This document shows, in pieces, positions 45,833 to 55,250 of a DNA stretch of 64,000 nucleotides. The stretch spans positions 326,356-390,355 of the forward strand of contig CALSLT010000009.1 in the NCBI GenBank assembly GCA_943787265.1, written 5' to 3'. Every line of letters begins with the position of its first letter. The first letter of the stretch is position 1. The DNA is from an uncultured Planctomycetaceae bacterium (GTDB taxonomy: Bacteria > Planctomycetota > Planctomycetia > Planctomycetales > Planctomycetaceae). The notes beneath the pieces were generated by a model that was not told the DNA's origin, did not search any database, and saw only the letters and a list, made by a program, of their open reading frames with translations. The translations under genes and the position numbers were made by a program.

Positions 45833-46720
45833 TCACGCTTCCAATTCTTCGATCGTACGCGGCCAGTCGCCTTTCAGCAGTCGTGATAGCGATCGATCAG
45901 CCAACACTTTTCCTCCCGTCTGACACTTCGGGCAGTAGTTCGTCTCGTTCGATGCGTAGCGAATTCGCTGCACGGTCGTCTTGCAGAGTGGGCAGGGTTG
46001 TCCGAACCGGCCATGAACAGCCATGTCCTCTCGGAAGGCTGTGATCTTTTCAGGAAAGTCTTCGCCGGTTTCCTCGAGCAGTTGCTCAATCCAGGTTCGA
46101 AGCGTGGTTTGAGTCGCTTCGTACAGACGCCTGACTTCCTGCTCGGCCAGTTTCTGAGACTGCTTGATTGGCGAAAGCTTTGCCGCATGCAGGATCTCAT
46201 CCGAGTAGGCGTTGCCGATTCCGTCGAACAATCTCGGATCGGTGAGCGATCGCTTCAGAGTGTGATTCTCGATGAGAAGCCGTTCGCTGAACTCCTCAAA
46301 CGAGCAAGTCAGCACGTCGAGTCCGCCGCGGTCGTGTTCAGCAAGACCATTTTTTTCAGCGACCATGTACAGCGCCGCTCGCTTTTTGGTACCGGCTTCG
46401 GTCAGCATCAACGTGCCGTGCTCAAAGTCGAATGCTGCAAGATCCACTTTGCGAGTCGGACGTGTTCCTGCCTTCTTCCAATGAAACCGTCCGGCAATCA
46501 TCAAGTGAATTACGACGAATGAGCCGTTCGACATCTCCCAGATGATTCGCTTACCGAGCCGGCGGATACCTGACACTTCGCACCCGGCAATCGACATCAG
46601 GTCCGGCTCAAAAGTGCGAACGAGGAACGGGCTCCGCACGGTAACCAGTTTTACGGTGTGCCCAACGATGAACTTTTCCATCGCCGACTGGTAAACAGTG
46701 ATGTCTGGCAGCTCCGGCAT
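45833..46720 (-). CDS. Fpg/Nei-family DNA glycosylase (formamidopyrimidine-DNA glycosylase-like)
   Basis: Removes oxidised bases and nicks the abasic site. ATG 46720 gives [17 protein letters not shown]; the N-terminal Pro and Glu after Met removal are the catalytic pair of the family. The lesion-site Lys is likely that in [13 protein letters not shown]. The helix-two-turn-helix contains [14 protein letters not shown], and the C-terminal zinc finger shows CPLC...CPKC with the Arg needed for DNA contact in VQRIRYASN. Assignment between mutM and nei is uncertain, so no symbol is given. An upstream extension to 46816 is not protein-like. Confidence 0.88.
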   Translation of the reverse strand: MPELPDITVYQSAMEKFIVGHTVKLVTVRSPFLVRTFEPDLMSIAGCEVSGIRRLGKRIIWEMSNGSFVVIHLMIAGRFHWKKAGTRPTRKVDLAAFDFEHGTLMLTEAGTKKRAALYMVAEKNGLAEHDRGGLDVLTCSFEEFSERLLIENHTLKRSLTDPRLFDGIGNAYSDEILHAAKLSPIKQSQKLAEQEVRRLYEATQTTLRTWIEQLLEETGEDFPEKITAFREDMAVHGRFGQPCPLCKTTVQRIRYASNETNYCPKCQTGGKVLADRSLSRLLKGDWPRTIEELEA

Positions 46721-46780
46721 CGATCTGAATCCATAAGTTTGCACTGAGCAAGTCAGAGGAGTGACTGCAGCAAAACGAAA

Positions 46781-46820
46781 AGAGCCCGACTCGGCAACTC
46801 CGAATCGGGCTCTCATTTTT
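46781..46820 (-). terminator. Rho-independent terminator of the giant repeat-protein gene
   Basis: Stem AGAGCCCGA (46781-46789) with TCGGGCTCT (46805-46813), extended by a partial inner stem. On the minus strand it is followed by a T-rich tract, placing the end of transcription about 20 bases past the stop at 46839. Confidence 0.75.
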
Positions 46821-46838
46821 CAGGCAATCGATAGCGGG

Positions 46839-49800
46839 TTAAATGCCGTCTAGATTCATCATCATTTCGGAATCAAGTACGAAACTTTCGTCGATGACTT
46901 CGACGTCGGTTGTTGCCGGGTCAGCTCCTTCACCGACAGCAGCTGTGTCCGTTCCGGAGTTACCGTTGATGACGTCATCACCCTGTTCGCCGAGGATTGT
47001 GTCGCTGCCACCACCGCCTCGGAGCGTGTCGTTACCGTCTCCACCAGTGATGGTGTCGTTCATCCCCTGGCCTTCGATGAAGTCGTCGCCGTCGCCACCA
47101 TCGATTCCGTCGGCTCCGTCACCGGCCATGATTGTGTCATCGCCGTCTTCGCCCACGATTTCATCGTTGCCCGTGCCGCCGTTGATGAAGTCGTCGCCGT
47201 GGTCGCCGCGAATCAGGTCGTTGCCACCCTGGCCGCCGATGCGGTCATCTTCTCGGCCGCCGTCCAGCGTGTCGTTACCCGCACCGCCGACGATTGTGTC
47301 CTTGCCGGACAATCCGAGGATGGAGTCGTTGCCGGCGTTACCGTTCAACGCGTCGTCGCCGAAGTTGCCTCGAATGGTGTCGTCGCCGTTTCCGCCAGTT
47401 GCGACGTCGCTATCGAGCCCCCCGTCGATGATGTCGTTTCCGTTGTCGCCTGACAGGGTGTCGTTACCCGCGTCACCTCGGATGAGGTCCTGCCCCCAAC
47501 CGCCACCGATGATGTCCTGACCATCTCCACCGGAGAGGGTGTCGTCATTGTCACCACCGAACAGTGAATCATCCCCGATGCCGCCGTTGAGCTGGTCGCG
47601 GCCTTTACCGCCGGCCAGCGTGTCGTCGCCGCCTTCGCCGTTCAGAATGAGAATCGCACTACCGCTGTCGATCCAGCCGGCGTCAAGAATGTCATTGCCG
47701 AATCCGCCATTCACGACGATCACGATTCGGCCAACGCGTGGAATTGGATCGATGCCGATGAAGTCGTTTCCAGCCAGACCGTTAACGATGACAGTCTGCA
47801 CAGAACTCGGATCGATGGTGATCATGGCCGTTGCCTGACTGACTGTCAGCAGGCCTTGAGCGTCCTGAGACACTCTGAATGTGTCGTTGTTTGATGTTCC
47901 GTCGACTCGGACAGTGTCCGATCCAGAGCCGCCGTCGACAGTGTCGAGGCCATCGCCCGTTCCGCCAAACACGATAACGTCCTCACCCTCGTCACCGTTG
48001 ACAACGTCGTTGCCGCTTTGGCCATCAAGTGTGTCGTTGCCAGTGCCGCCGTTGAGTGTGTCGTCGCCGGAACCACCTAGGATCGTGTCGTTGCCTTGTG
48101 CTCCGGACAGACTGTCGTTGCCGCTACGGCCATTGATAAAGTCGTTGCCCGCTCCACCGATGATTGTGTCATCACCCAGTCCACCATCGAGTGAATCTCC
48201 AATTGTGTCTGCGGCTTCGATGACCGTAATGGATACCGTTGCTGGAGCGCTTCTCGCACCGCCGTCATCCGCGATCGAGTAAGTAAACGTGTCGACGCCG
48301 CTGAAGCCAGGGTTCGCTGTGTAGGTGATTCGACCATCGCCGAGGCTGACTGCCGTTCCGTTGGCTGGTTGAGTCTCAATCTGGATGCTTGCAAAGTTAA
48401 GAACCCCGTCTGCATCCGCGTCATTGGTGACTGGGATGAAAGTTACGGGTGTCGCGAATGTGCTCACCGCGTCGTCGGTGGCGACGGGGGCAATGTTCAC
48501 GGATCCGCCGACAGCAGACGGTGCAGAATCAGCAAAGAAGAGATGCTGGGTAAACTGGACCGTGGCACCTGCAGGAATCGTAAACACCGACCTCAGGCTC
48601 AGGCCGACGTCAGTGCCAGTATTTGAGAATCCGTCCAAGTCAGGATCATTGAAGACCATGTCGCTAAGGGGCCGCGAAATCGTCGCGACGCTGCCGGGTC
48701 GGACATCGACTTCGAATCGGTCTGTGGGCACAGCGTCGCCCGATAGACCTGTAATTCCGGTAATCGTGCCAACTGTGTCTGCGTTTCCGACCATGTTAGA
48801 CTGGACGAGAATCTCGACTCCGCTGGCGTCAAACAGCCGCCCGCCCGCACTTGTGACTCCGAATGCACCAAAATCGCTGCTGTGGTAGTGCGTGCCGCGG
48901 AGGAATTCGAGTGTGACTGTTGCCCCTGTTGGATTTGTCACACCGTAGGTCTGGCTGAATAACGCACCAATTGTCGTGGAGTTGGTGTCCTGCAGTGGTT
49001 CAACCTGCTGAATCAACGAGAAGTTCAGGCCCGACTGCGAGAAGGTACTGTTGACGTCAGTCGCGGTTCCGAGAACGCTGGCGCCCTGGGCGTCGAGCTG
49101 TGCGATTGCCCCACCGTCAACGATGATCCCTGTAAAGTTGGCGTTCGAGCCGAAGCTAGGGTCAGTTGGCCCCAACGGGCCAGCCGGGTCGTACAACGTT
49201 GTCGTCGGTTGGCCGGCTGCGTCAGTGGTGATCGCCAGTGAAAGATCGCCGGTTCCAACGGTCAGTACTGCCGAAGCGCCCAGATCAGTCGTGCCCCCCG
49301 TCGAGACGGCAGGGTCGAACTGGGTCAAGAACGGTGGCGTTGGTGGAACTGGTGGAGCAACTGGTGCTGGCGGAATCGGAGGTGGCAGGTTTACCGACAG
49401 CTCACTCTGGATTTCGTCGTTGCCGTTGCCACCTTCGATCGTGTCGGCCCCGAGTGTTCCTCGCAACGTGTCGTTGCCGGCCTGCCCGCGGATGACGTCG
49501 TTGCCAAACGTCACGATGTTGACGTCAGGTCCGTCGCCGAGTGCGAGGTCAGCTCCGTCGCCACCGAGGATGGTGTCGTTTCCGCCGCCGCCATCAAGGG
49601 TGTCGTCACCGGCCATCCCGTTGATTGTGTCATCGCCTTCGCCGCCCTCGATGGAGTCATTGCTGTTGCCCCCGTCGACGAAGTCGGCACCGTCGTCGCC
49701 CGACAATGTGTCGGAACCAGAGTTACCGATGATGGTGTCGCCTTCGAGTCCGCCGCTGATCAGGTCAGCGCCGCCTCCTCCAAGGAGAAAGTCGACTCCG

Positions 49801-50594
49801 TCATCACCGCTGATTGTGTCGGCTCCAGAGTTTCCGTTAAGCGTGTCAAGTCCTTCGTTGCCGGACAGACTGTCGAGACCGTCGCCACCGCGGACACTGT
49901 CGTTGCCGAGGTTGCCTGTGACGGTATCGTTGCCGTCGCCAGCCAGAATCGTATCGTCACCGTCATCGCCCGCTACGACATCGTCGCCGTCGCCAGCATC
50001 GATGCTGTCGTTGCCGCCCAGGCCTGCGATCGTGTCGCTGCCATCTCCGCCCATGAGTGTGTCGTTGGCTGTGCCGCCTGTGATCGAGTCATCGCCGTCC
50101 TGACCGTCAATCAGCGTGGCCAGATCAGCGCTGCCGATGATGACGTCGTTGCCGTTTCCGCCTTGCACGTTGATGGACGTCAGGCCGGTAAACGCAGATG
50201 CCAGGACTCCGCTCAGGTCAATCGTGTTATTGCCCGAGCCGGTAATCAGCACGATCGAGGTGACATCCGTGACCGCGACATTGGGCAGTGATGGTGCCGT
50301 CGTCGCTGGCGAGAAGGTCGTCCCGATCTGGACGTCGACTCGGCCGGGTGTTATCGGGTCTTCCCGAACGAGCACCGTTTCGTCGGCGTCGGTGAGAATC
50401 TGCAGCTCACCGGATCCGAACAATACTGATGCTGCCAGCAGAGTTCGGTCTTCCAGTTTCTCAAGGGATTGGCCTGTGTCGCCGTGTGAGAAGTGCGAGA
50501 CTGCTCGATCCAGTCGATGAAGTCTCCGACTGTGCTTTGATGCGGCCCGACTCAACTTAGCACGAAAATCATTCAACCACGGACGAACAGTCAC
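46839..50594 (-). CDS. Giant RTX-type calcium-binding repeat protein with planctomycete LEDRTLLA N-terminus
   Basis: A 1,251-residue, strongly acidic, surely exported protein. The N-terminus holds a basic stretch, then KLEDRTLLAASVLFG, the planctomycete LEPR-XLL type motif. RTX nonapeptides (GGxGxDxUx; for example GGDGSDTIAGLGGND) form three blocks at about residues 125-410, 835-900 and 970-1220; each binds calcium in a beta roll. Between them is a domain of about 280 residues with a region resembling anchored beta-sandwiches (about 430-730), then a cadherin/Ig-like unit (FIPVTNDADADGVLNFASIQ, ending DTFTYSIADDGG). RTX proteins usually leave by type I secretion, but no such transporter is in the window. 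Role in adhesion or matrix is inference. Confidence 0.9.
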   Translation of the reverse strand: MTVRPWLNDFRAKLSRAASKHSRRLHRLDRAVSHFSHGDTGQSLEKLEDRTLLAASVLFGSGELQILTDADETVLVREDPITPGRVDVQIGTTFSPATTAPSLPNVAVTDVTSIVLITGSGNNTIDLSGVLASAFTGLTSINVQGGNGNDVIIGSADLATLIDGQDGDDSITGGTANDTLMGGDGSDTIAGLGGNDSIDAGDGDDVVAGDDGDDTILAGDGNDTVTGNLGNDSVRGGDGLDSLSGNEGLDTLNGNSGADTISGDDGVDFLLGGGGADLISGGLEGDTIIGNSGSDTLSGDDGADFVDGGNSNDSIEGGEGDDTINGMAGDDTLDGGGGNDTILGGDGADLALGDGPDVNIVTFGNDVIRGQAGNDTLRGTLGADTIEGGNGNDEIQSELSVNLPPPIPPAPVAPPVPPTPPFLTQFDPAVSTGGTTDLGASAVLTVGTGDLSLAITTDAAGQPTTTLYDPAGPLGPTDPSFGSNANFTGIIVDGGAIAQLDAQGASVLGTATDVNSTFSQSGLNFSLIQQVEPLQDTNSTTIGALFSQTYGVTNPTGATVTLEFLRGTHYHSSDFGAFGVTSAGGRLFDASGVEILVQSNMVGNADTVGTITGITGLSGDAVPTDRFEVDVRPGSVATISRPLSDMVFNDPDLDGFSNTGTDVGLSLRSVFTIPAGATVQFTQHLFFADSAPSAVGGSVNIAPVATDDAVSTFATPVTFIPVTNDADADGVLNFASIQIETQPANGTAVSLGDGRITYTANPGFSGVDTFTYSIADDGGARSAPATVSITVIEAADTIGDSLDGGLGDDTIIGGAGNDFINGRSGNDSLSGAQGNDTILGGSGDDTLNGGTGNDTLDGQSGNDVVNGDEGEDVIVFGGTGDGLDTVDGGSGSDTVRVDGTSNNDTFRVSQDAQGLLTVSQATAMITIDPSSVQTVIVNGLAGNDFIGIDPIPRVGRIVIVVNGGFGNDILDAGWIDSGSAILILNGEGGDDTLAGGKGRDQLNGGIGDDSLFGGDNDDTLSGGDGQDIIGGGWGQDLIRGDAGNDTLSGDNGNDIIDGGLDSDVATGGNGDDTIRGNFGDDALNGNAGNDSILGLSGKDTIVGGAGNDTLDGGREDDRIGGQGGNDLIRGDHGDDFINGGTGNDEIVGEDGDDTIMAGDGADGIDGGDGDDFIEGQGMNDTITGGDGNDTLRGGGGSDTILGEQGDDVINGNSGTDTAAVGEGADPATTDVEVIDESFVLDSEMMMNLDGI

Positions 50595-51095
50595 GATCGG
50601 CTCCTTCCTGATCAGTTTCCGACTGCGGAATCACGGCGTCCGCAGATTCGGAGTAATCCCTGCCGGCTTCCTTGCCAGCAGAAGCGGACTGACCGAATGC
50701 AGTGATTGCATCGGTTCTTCCGCAGTGGTTAATTCGACCGGATTAACGTGAGCGATCATTGCAACTCGTGCCAGCGAGACATTCCGTCTAACCGTTACAC
50801 GTGGCGCTGTCACAGGAGTTACGACTGTGACAAGCGTTCGAATACGCACTGTCGTTAATTGACGAAAAGTTGACGGGACCACTTCAAGTCGTACGTTCAT
50901 TAAACTCGCAGTGAGCTTCCTTCAACTCCATGATTCACCAACCGGAATAATCGTTAGAGCTTCACAGGGCCGGGGATGAGCCAGGTCTGGATTATGTCAG
51001 CTCGGCGTAAGATCGATGACGCTTGTCGCGAGACCAGAAGATTGTCGTGGTTACGAATGCATGATGCGTTGCCGACCATATTTCAACGGCGCAGC
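50595..51095. other. Intergenic region upstream of the giant repeat-protein gene
   Basis: About 500 bases. An 89-codon minus-strand frame (50631-50900) exists but is low complexity (Thr/Val/Arg) and lacks a convincing start context, so it is not called. The region should contain the promoter of the giant gene; no clear consensus was found. Confidence 0.4.
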
Positions 51096-51132
51096 AAAAA
51101 ACCGGCGAAGAGGACTTGCCTCAACGCCGGTT
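51096..51132 (-). terminator. Rho-independent terminator of rpsT
   Basis: AACCGGCG (51100-51107) pairs with CGCCGGTT (51125-51132). On the minus strand the stem is followed by TTTTTT (51096-51101 complement), about 40 bases past the rpsT stop. Confidence 0.8.
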
Positions 51133-51172
51133 AAATATTTGTGAGTTTTCGCTGGTTTCAGGCCAGCAAAAA

Positions 51173-51448
51173 CTAGCTGCTCTTGGCGGCTGCCAGCAGG
51201 CTTGAAAGTCGTGACTTATCTCGAGCGGCTTTATTCTTATGAATCAAGTTCTTCGCGGCCGATTGGTCGAGTCGTTTGGAAACCTGACGGAACAGCGTTT
51301 CCTTATCTTCGAACGAAACCTCAGCATCGACGACCGTTGTGCGGAACTTTTTGACGAGCGTTCGCAATGTCGATCGTTTCGAGCGGTTTGTGAGTCGAAG
51401 TTTCAGGCTCTTGCGGTGAGCTTTTTTAGCGTTAGCAGTATGCGGCAT
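51173..51448 (-). CDS. rpsT: 30S ribosomal protein S20
   Basis: Binds 16S rRNA in the body of the small subunit. The 91-residue product starts [20 protein letters not shown], then [16 protein letters not shown] and the C-terminal [20 protein letters not shown], the standard S20 layout of three long basic helices. ATG 51448 is used; an in-frame start at 51463 would add five residues. It is monocistronic with its own terminator, as S20 genes usually are. Confidence 0.95.
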   Translation of the reverse strand: MPHTANAKKAHRKSLKLRLTNRSKRSTLRTLVKKFRTTVVDAEVSFEDKETLFRQVSKRLDQSAAKNLIHKNKAARDKSRLSSLLAAAKSS

Positions 51449-51622
51449 TTGACGAATCTTCACTTAATCTGACATGGCCAGAAGTCTGGCGGTTTCTTGA
51501 AGGCGGAAGTGTAGCCAGAAATTACAGCTGATTCCAGCGACCGATTGGTTCGCCCGTGTTGCGGAAATGGAGTGTTGGCATTCTGCGTCGGGACTGTTTC
51601 AGACTGACGAAAGGCAGTTAAG

Positions 51623-51730
51623 ATGAAAACCCACTTTGGCCACGCTGGTGTCGGCGTTCATTTTGACGAACGAGCTTTATGGTCGGCAAAGTGGGCGATC
51701 GAGATTCAAGATAAGTTGAAGGGTAAATAG
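51623..51730 (+). CDS. Small ORF directly upstream of and in frame with the YtpQ-like gene
   Basis: A 35-residue frame starting at ATG 51623 after AAGGCAG (MKTHFGHAGVGVHFDERALW...) and ending in TAG. The next gene starts with TTG immediately after that TAG in the same frame. It could be a real small protein, a leader peptide controlling the next gene, or the true N-terminus of the next gene interrupted by a nonsense change. No family is recognised. Confidence 0.4.
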   Translation: MKTHFGHAGVGVHFDERALWSAKWAIEIQDKLKGK

Positions 51731-53008
51731 TTGAACGCGAACGTTCCCGATCATTGGAACACTTCTGTCGGGCCATCAAACTGGTTCGCGTTGCGGCACC
51801 CGTCCGGTTGGAATTCTCAAACCGACGGCAACATTCTTCACCTAACCTCTTCTGACGACCGAATCTCGCTCACGCTGCACTGCATCTGGCTGGAAGATTC
51901 AGTCCAGCGTCTCGAAGATCATTCACTACTACTGGAAGAGATCTTCCCGGTCCGACGGAATGTTGAGAGTCTGGCATCGCTCGATATCGCTCAGGAAAAC
52001 ATTGGTGTTCAGGGAGAAGCTGTGCTTGGCCCGGAAACTCCGTGGTGGAAACGGGCGATGGCTCCTCAGGAATGGCGGCGTTGGCGAGTGCGGGCGATCA
52101 AGTGCGAAAGCCTCTGCGTGATGGTGATCTATCTTCAGGACGACGAGTTCGACCCGGAAGCTGACACGATCATGCGGCTGGTGATGAAGTCGATCGAGTT
52201 TTCCGAACCGCTGGCCGACCCTCCGTCGATGTTTGCCAATCGGGTCTTGAAAATTGCTCGCAGTCAATTTCCCGGTTACGTCTGCGAACTCGACGACCAG
52301 CTTCAACTGCAGCTTGGCGAGTCGAAGATCAACCTCTTTAACGTGTACCGACGATACGCGAATTCGCCAGATCAGTTTGAAGAGATCGTTCAGCCGGCGT
52401 TGGACACTCTGCACGATGTTCAGAACTGGGATACGGCACGGCTGAATCCATCGCTCGACGATATTCGCGACCGGATCATGCCGATGCTTTATCCGGAATC
52501 GACCTGGCAGGAACAGTTCCCGGAATTCGCGGCTCAGCCGTGGATCGGAGGATTGATGATTCTGTACGTCGTCGACGAGGCGGACGCGTACTGGTACATC
52601 CGCGACGATCTCATCGAACCGTGGGGAGTTTCGGTCGAGGAGATTCATGCGATCGCCATTCAGAATCTCAATGCGTACTTCGAAGAGAACACGATGGAGC
52701 TGATGCTGACTGGCGAGCCGGACGGTGCGCAGCTTCTGCTTCCTGAGAGACCAGACGCGTACAACTCTGCGAGGCTGTTAAGCGAGTCGTTCCATCTTTC
52801 GATGCAGGAATTGCTCGGACGGGAGTTCGTTGTTGGATTGCCAAACCGAGACTTCTTTGTAGCCGTCAGTTTGAATTCGGACGAAATCATTGAGCAGGTC
52901 CGCGCGAAGATTGTCGACGACTACGAACGAATGGATCATCCACTTAGCAAGCGACTGTTGCTTGTCAGCAGCGACGGAGTCAGCGAGTTCGTCGGCCGGA
53001 ACAATTGA
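51731..53008 (+). CDS. YtpQ/DUF1444-like protein
   Basis: A 425-residue soluble protein. The N-terminal third contains WFALRHPSGWNSQTDGNILH and resembles small domains that take stress-type protein names but have no known function. The rest matches the DUF1444 (YtpQ) pattern: LFNVYRRYANSPDQFEEIVQ, GGLMILYVVDEADAYWYIRD, IQNLNAYF and the C-terminal EFVVGLPNRDFFVAVSLN. No catalytic residues can be named. The start is uncertain: TTG 51731 follows the preceding TAG directly, and a GAAGGG lies upstream. Likely co-transcribed with the small ORF before it. Confidence 0.8.
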   Translation: MNANVPDHWNTSVGPSNWFALRHPSGWNSQTDGNILHLTSSDDRISLTLHCIWLEDSVQRLEDHSLLLEEIFPVRRNVESLASLDIAQENIGVQGEAVLGPETPWWKRAMAPQEWRRWRVRAIKCESLCVMVIYLQDDEFDPEADTIMRLVMKSIEFSEPLADPPSMFANRVLKIARSQFPGYVCELDDQLQLQLGESKINLFNVYRRYANSPDQFEEIVQPALDTLHDVQNWDTARLNPSLDDIRDRIMPMLYPESTWQEQFPEFAAQPWIGGLMILYVVDEADAYWYIRDDLIEPWGVSVEEIHAIAIQNLNAYFEENTMELMLTGEPDGAQLLLPERPDAYNSARLLSESFHLSMQELLGREFVVGLPNRDFFVAVSLNSDEIIEQVRAKIVDDYERMDHPLSKRLLLVSSDGVSEFVGRNN

Positions 53009-53042
53009 GTAGCAAGACTGCTTGCTATGTGAAGGGAAATCA

Positions 53043-53552
53043 ATGTCGGAGTCCAACTCGCGGGATCTCAAGTCGGGATTGTTTTGCTTCGCTCTTTCTG
53101 CAGCATCGATGGTTGTTGTCGTTATGGGAGTCTCAACCTTCTTTGACGCACTGGCTGTGGAATCGTGGCCAACGGCCGAAGCAACCATTGTGCGATCGAG
53201 ACTTGAGTCGTCTTCCGTCAACCGACGGTACGGAGCACTGATTGCGTACAAGTTTGAAGTCAATGGCAAGACGTTTCACTCATCATCAGTTCGGACTCGT
53301 GGAGTCAGCAGTAAGCATCGAAGTGATGTTGCAGCAGTTGTCGAAAGGTTTCCCGCAGATTCGGTCTGCCCAGTCTATTACAACGCAGATGATCCTGAAG
53401 TTTCATACCTTGAGGCTGGTGTCGACACCGTCAACTACATTTTGATTGGTGCTCCGATGGTATTCGCTATTCTGATGGTCGCTGCCGGAATTGGTTTGGT
53501 TTCGTCTGGGGGCAACCCCACGACAGTTGATGAACAAGTTGAAGACGACTAA
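53043..53552 (+). CDS. DUF3592-type membrane protein
   Basis: A 169-residue protein with two membrane segments, about 13-38 (FCFALSAASMVVVVMGVSTF) and 125-152 (YILIGAPMVFAILMVAAGIG). Between them lies a beta-rich domain of DUF3592 type: WPTAEATIVRSRLESS, YGALIAYKFEVNGKTFHSSS and PVYYNADDPEVSYLEAG. Function unknown. It lies 35 bases after the YtpQ-like gene and close before the cysteine desulfurase gene, suggesting one transcription unit. Confidence 0.78.
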   Translation: MSESNSRDLKSGLFCFALSAASMVVVVMGVSTFFDALAVESWPTAEATIVRSRLESSSVNRRYGALIAYKFEVNGKTFHSSSVRTRGVSSKHRSDVAAVVERFPADSVCPVYYNADDPEVSYLEAGVDTVNYILIGAPMVFAILMVAAGIGLVSSGGNPTTVDEQVEDD

Positions 53553-53595
53553 CAAAAGAAATCGAAGCGAACTGGTATCTAGCAAAAAATTGGAA

Positions 53596-54816
53596 ATGGA
53601 TGCGATGACTGTTCAGGACGAGCTAGCGAACGAATCTCAACCCGCCGACTCAGGCAACGGTTCGGCTGCCGAAGTGGGGCGGATTTTTCTTGATGCCAAC
53701 TCGACGACTCGTCCGTACCCGGAAGTGATCGAGACCGTCGCGCATCATTTACGATTTGCTTATGCAAACCCTGGCAGCCGGCATGCCGAAGGTCGCAAGG
53801 CTCGGCGAGTTTTTGAAGAATCGCGAGAGAAGATTGCCGATCTGCTCGGCGCGAGTCCAAGTGAAGTCATTTTCACGAGCGGCGGGACCGAAGCCAGCAA
53901 CATGGCGATCTTCGGGTTTGCGTCTTCAGTTTCAGAGGCAATTGCGCTGACGGCGGGCGAGCATCCAGCGACCATCGAATCATGCCAGGCTCTCGTTCAA
54001 CGAGGCTGGAAGCTGGTCAACATGGAAGTCGACTCCGAAGGTCGGCTGCTGCAGGATCAGTTTGCAGATTTGCCGTGGGACCAGTTGAAGCTCGTGACCT
54101 TGATCCTTGCTCACAACGAAACGGGAGTCATTCAGGATACGGACGCACTTGCTCAACACTGTGTGCGACGCGGAATTCCCCTCCACATTGATGCTGTGCA
54201 GGCTGTGGGGAAAATTCCAATCAACTTTCACGAGCTGCATGCCACATCGTTGTCCCTGGGGGCTCACAAGTTTCACGGCCCGCGAGGAATCGGAGCGTTG
54301 CTGCTTCGAGACGGCGTAAAGCTGGCACCTCTTCAATACGGGGGACATCAGGAATCCGGCCGGCGGCCAGGTACAGAAATGGTTGCTTTGGCTGCCGGGA
54401 TGGCTCGGGCTCTGGAGATTTGCCACGACGATATGAATTCACGCATCACGACACTGCAGTTGATGCGCGACGAATTGGAGCAACGCCTGCAGGCAACCTG
54501 CGAACCGACCGTCATCAACAGCCCGGCCGAGCACCGCTTGCCGAACACGTTGAACATCTCATTTCCCGGCGTGGACGGCGAGGCGATGCTGGTCGCCTTG
54601 GATTTGGAAGGCATCGCCTGCTCGCTGGGCAGCACCTGCTCAAGCGGCTCGGCGGAGCCAGCTCCCGTTCTGATGGCGATGGGGCGTCCGGAAGAGGTCT
54701 ACAAATCAGCCGTCCGGTTCACCCTGAGTAGTGACAATCGACCGGAAGAAATCCCGATCGCCGCCCAAAGGATTGCCGCCGTGGTCAAACGACTTCGAGA
54801 CCTCGCCAGTTCCTAA
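53596..54816 (+). CDS. Cysteine desulfurase (IscS/NifS family)
   Basis: A PLP enzyme that takes sulfur from cysteine for FeS clusters and thio-modified tRNA. The N-terminus has IFLDANSTTRPYPEVIE, then ANPGSRHAEGRKARR. IFTSGGTEASNMAIFG binds PLP phosphate, HNETGVIQD and HIDAVQAVGK follow, and the Schiff-base Lys is in SLGAHKFHGPRGIGAL. The catalytic loop ACSLGSTCSSGSAEP holds the Cys of group I enzymes (IscS/NifS) rather than the SufS type. No iscU or iscR is adjacent. Start ATG 53596 or 53605; both leave a short polar extension before the fold. Confidence 0.94.
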   Translation: MDAMTVQDELANESQPADSGNGSAAEVGRIFLDANSTTRPYPEVIETVAHHLRFAYANPGSRHAEGRKARRVFEESREKIADLLGASPSEVIFTSGGTEASNMAIFGFASSVSEAIALTAGEHPATIESCQALVQRGWKLVNMEVDSEGRLLQDQFADLPWDQLKLVTLILAHNETGVIQDTDALAQHCVRRGIPLHIDAVQAVGKIPINFHELHATSLSLGAHKFHGPRGIGALLLRDGVKLAPLQYGGHQESGRRPGTEMVALAAGMARALEICHDDMNSRITTLQLMRDELEQRLQATCEPTVINSPAEHRLPNTLNISFPGVDGEAMLVALDLEGIACSLGSTCSSGSAEPAPVLMAMGRPEEVYKSAVRFTLSSDNRPEEIPIAAQRIAAVVKRLRDLASS

Positions 54817-54982
54817 CCTGCCTTTTCGAAAGACCTTCGGCGGAATTTCAAACGACCGATCCGAAACTCTTGGCTCGTTCGGAACAGACAGCTATACTCC
54901 CGCCGCCTGACAGGTTTTAATCGTGCGACTTGGACGGCCTGCCTCAAATTTTCGAGTATCGAGGCGGCAAAATCAGCGACAT

Positions 54983-55053
54983 TGCCCTTTAGTGTAACGG
55001 TAGCACGACTGACTCTGACTCAGTTAGTCTAGGTTCAAATCCTAGAGGGGCAA
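54983..55053 (+). tRNA. tRNA-Gln (anticodon CTG)
   Basis: The cloverleaf folds fully. Acceptor TGCCCTT (54983-54989) pairs with AGGGGCA (55046-55052), discriminator A at 55053. The D arm is GTGT/GCAC, the anticodon arm ACTGA/TCAGT with loop CTCTGAC (anticodon CTG, codon CAG), and the TPsiC arm CTAGG/CCTAG with loop TTCAAAT. CCA is not encoded. A terminator follows. Confidence 0.93.
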
Positions 55054-55059
55054 TTTCAG

Positions 55060-55097
55060 AAGGCTCTTTGGCAACACCCGCCAGAGAGCCTTTTTTC
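55060..55097 (+). terminator. Rho-independent terminator after tRNA-Gln
   Basis: AGGCTCT (55061-55067) pairs with AGAGCCT (55085-55091), with inner GGC/GCC pairing and a following T run. It lies just after the tRNA. Confidence 0.8.
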
Positions 55098-55250
55098 GTT
55101 TCCTGAGTTGACGTTGCTGCCCGTTTAACGATGCCGGCGGCTGTGAGATCAAGATCGATGGCATCGGTTGACGCTTGTCGGAACGGCGAACGGCAGCTCT
55201 TGTCGGAACGCTTTGTCCGGCCAGCCGAACGTTCAGCGATCGCTCGATAG

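Noticed and set aside
49051..50103. Long plus-strand ORF (350 codons) and several others opposite the giant repeat gene
   Set aside because: They are antisense shadows of the RTX repeats; their Ser/Pro-rich repetitive content mirrors the GGxGxD codons on the other strand.
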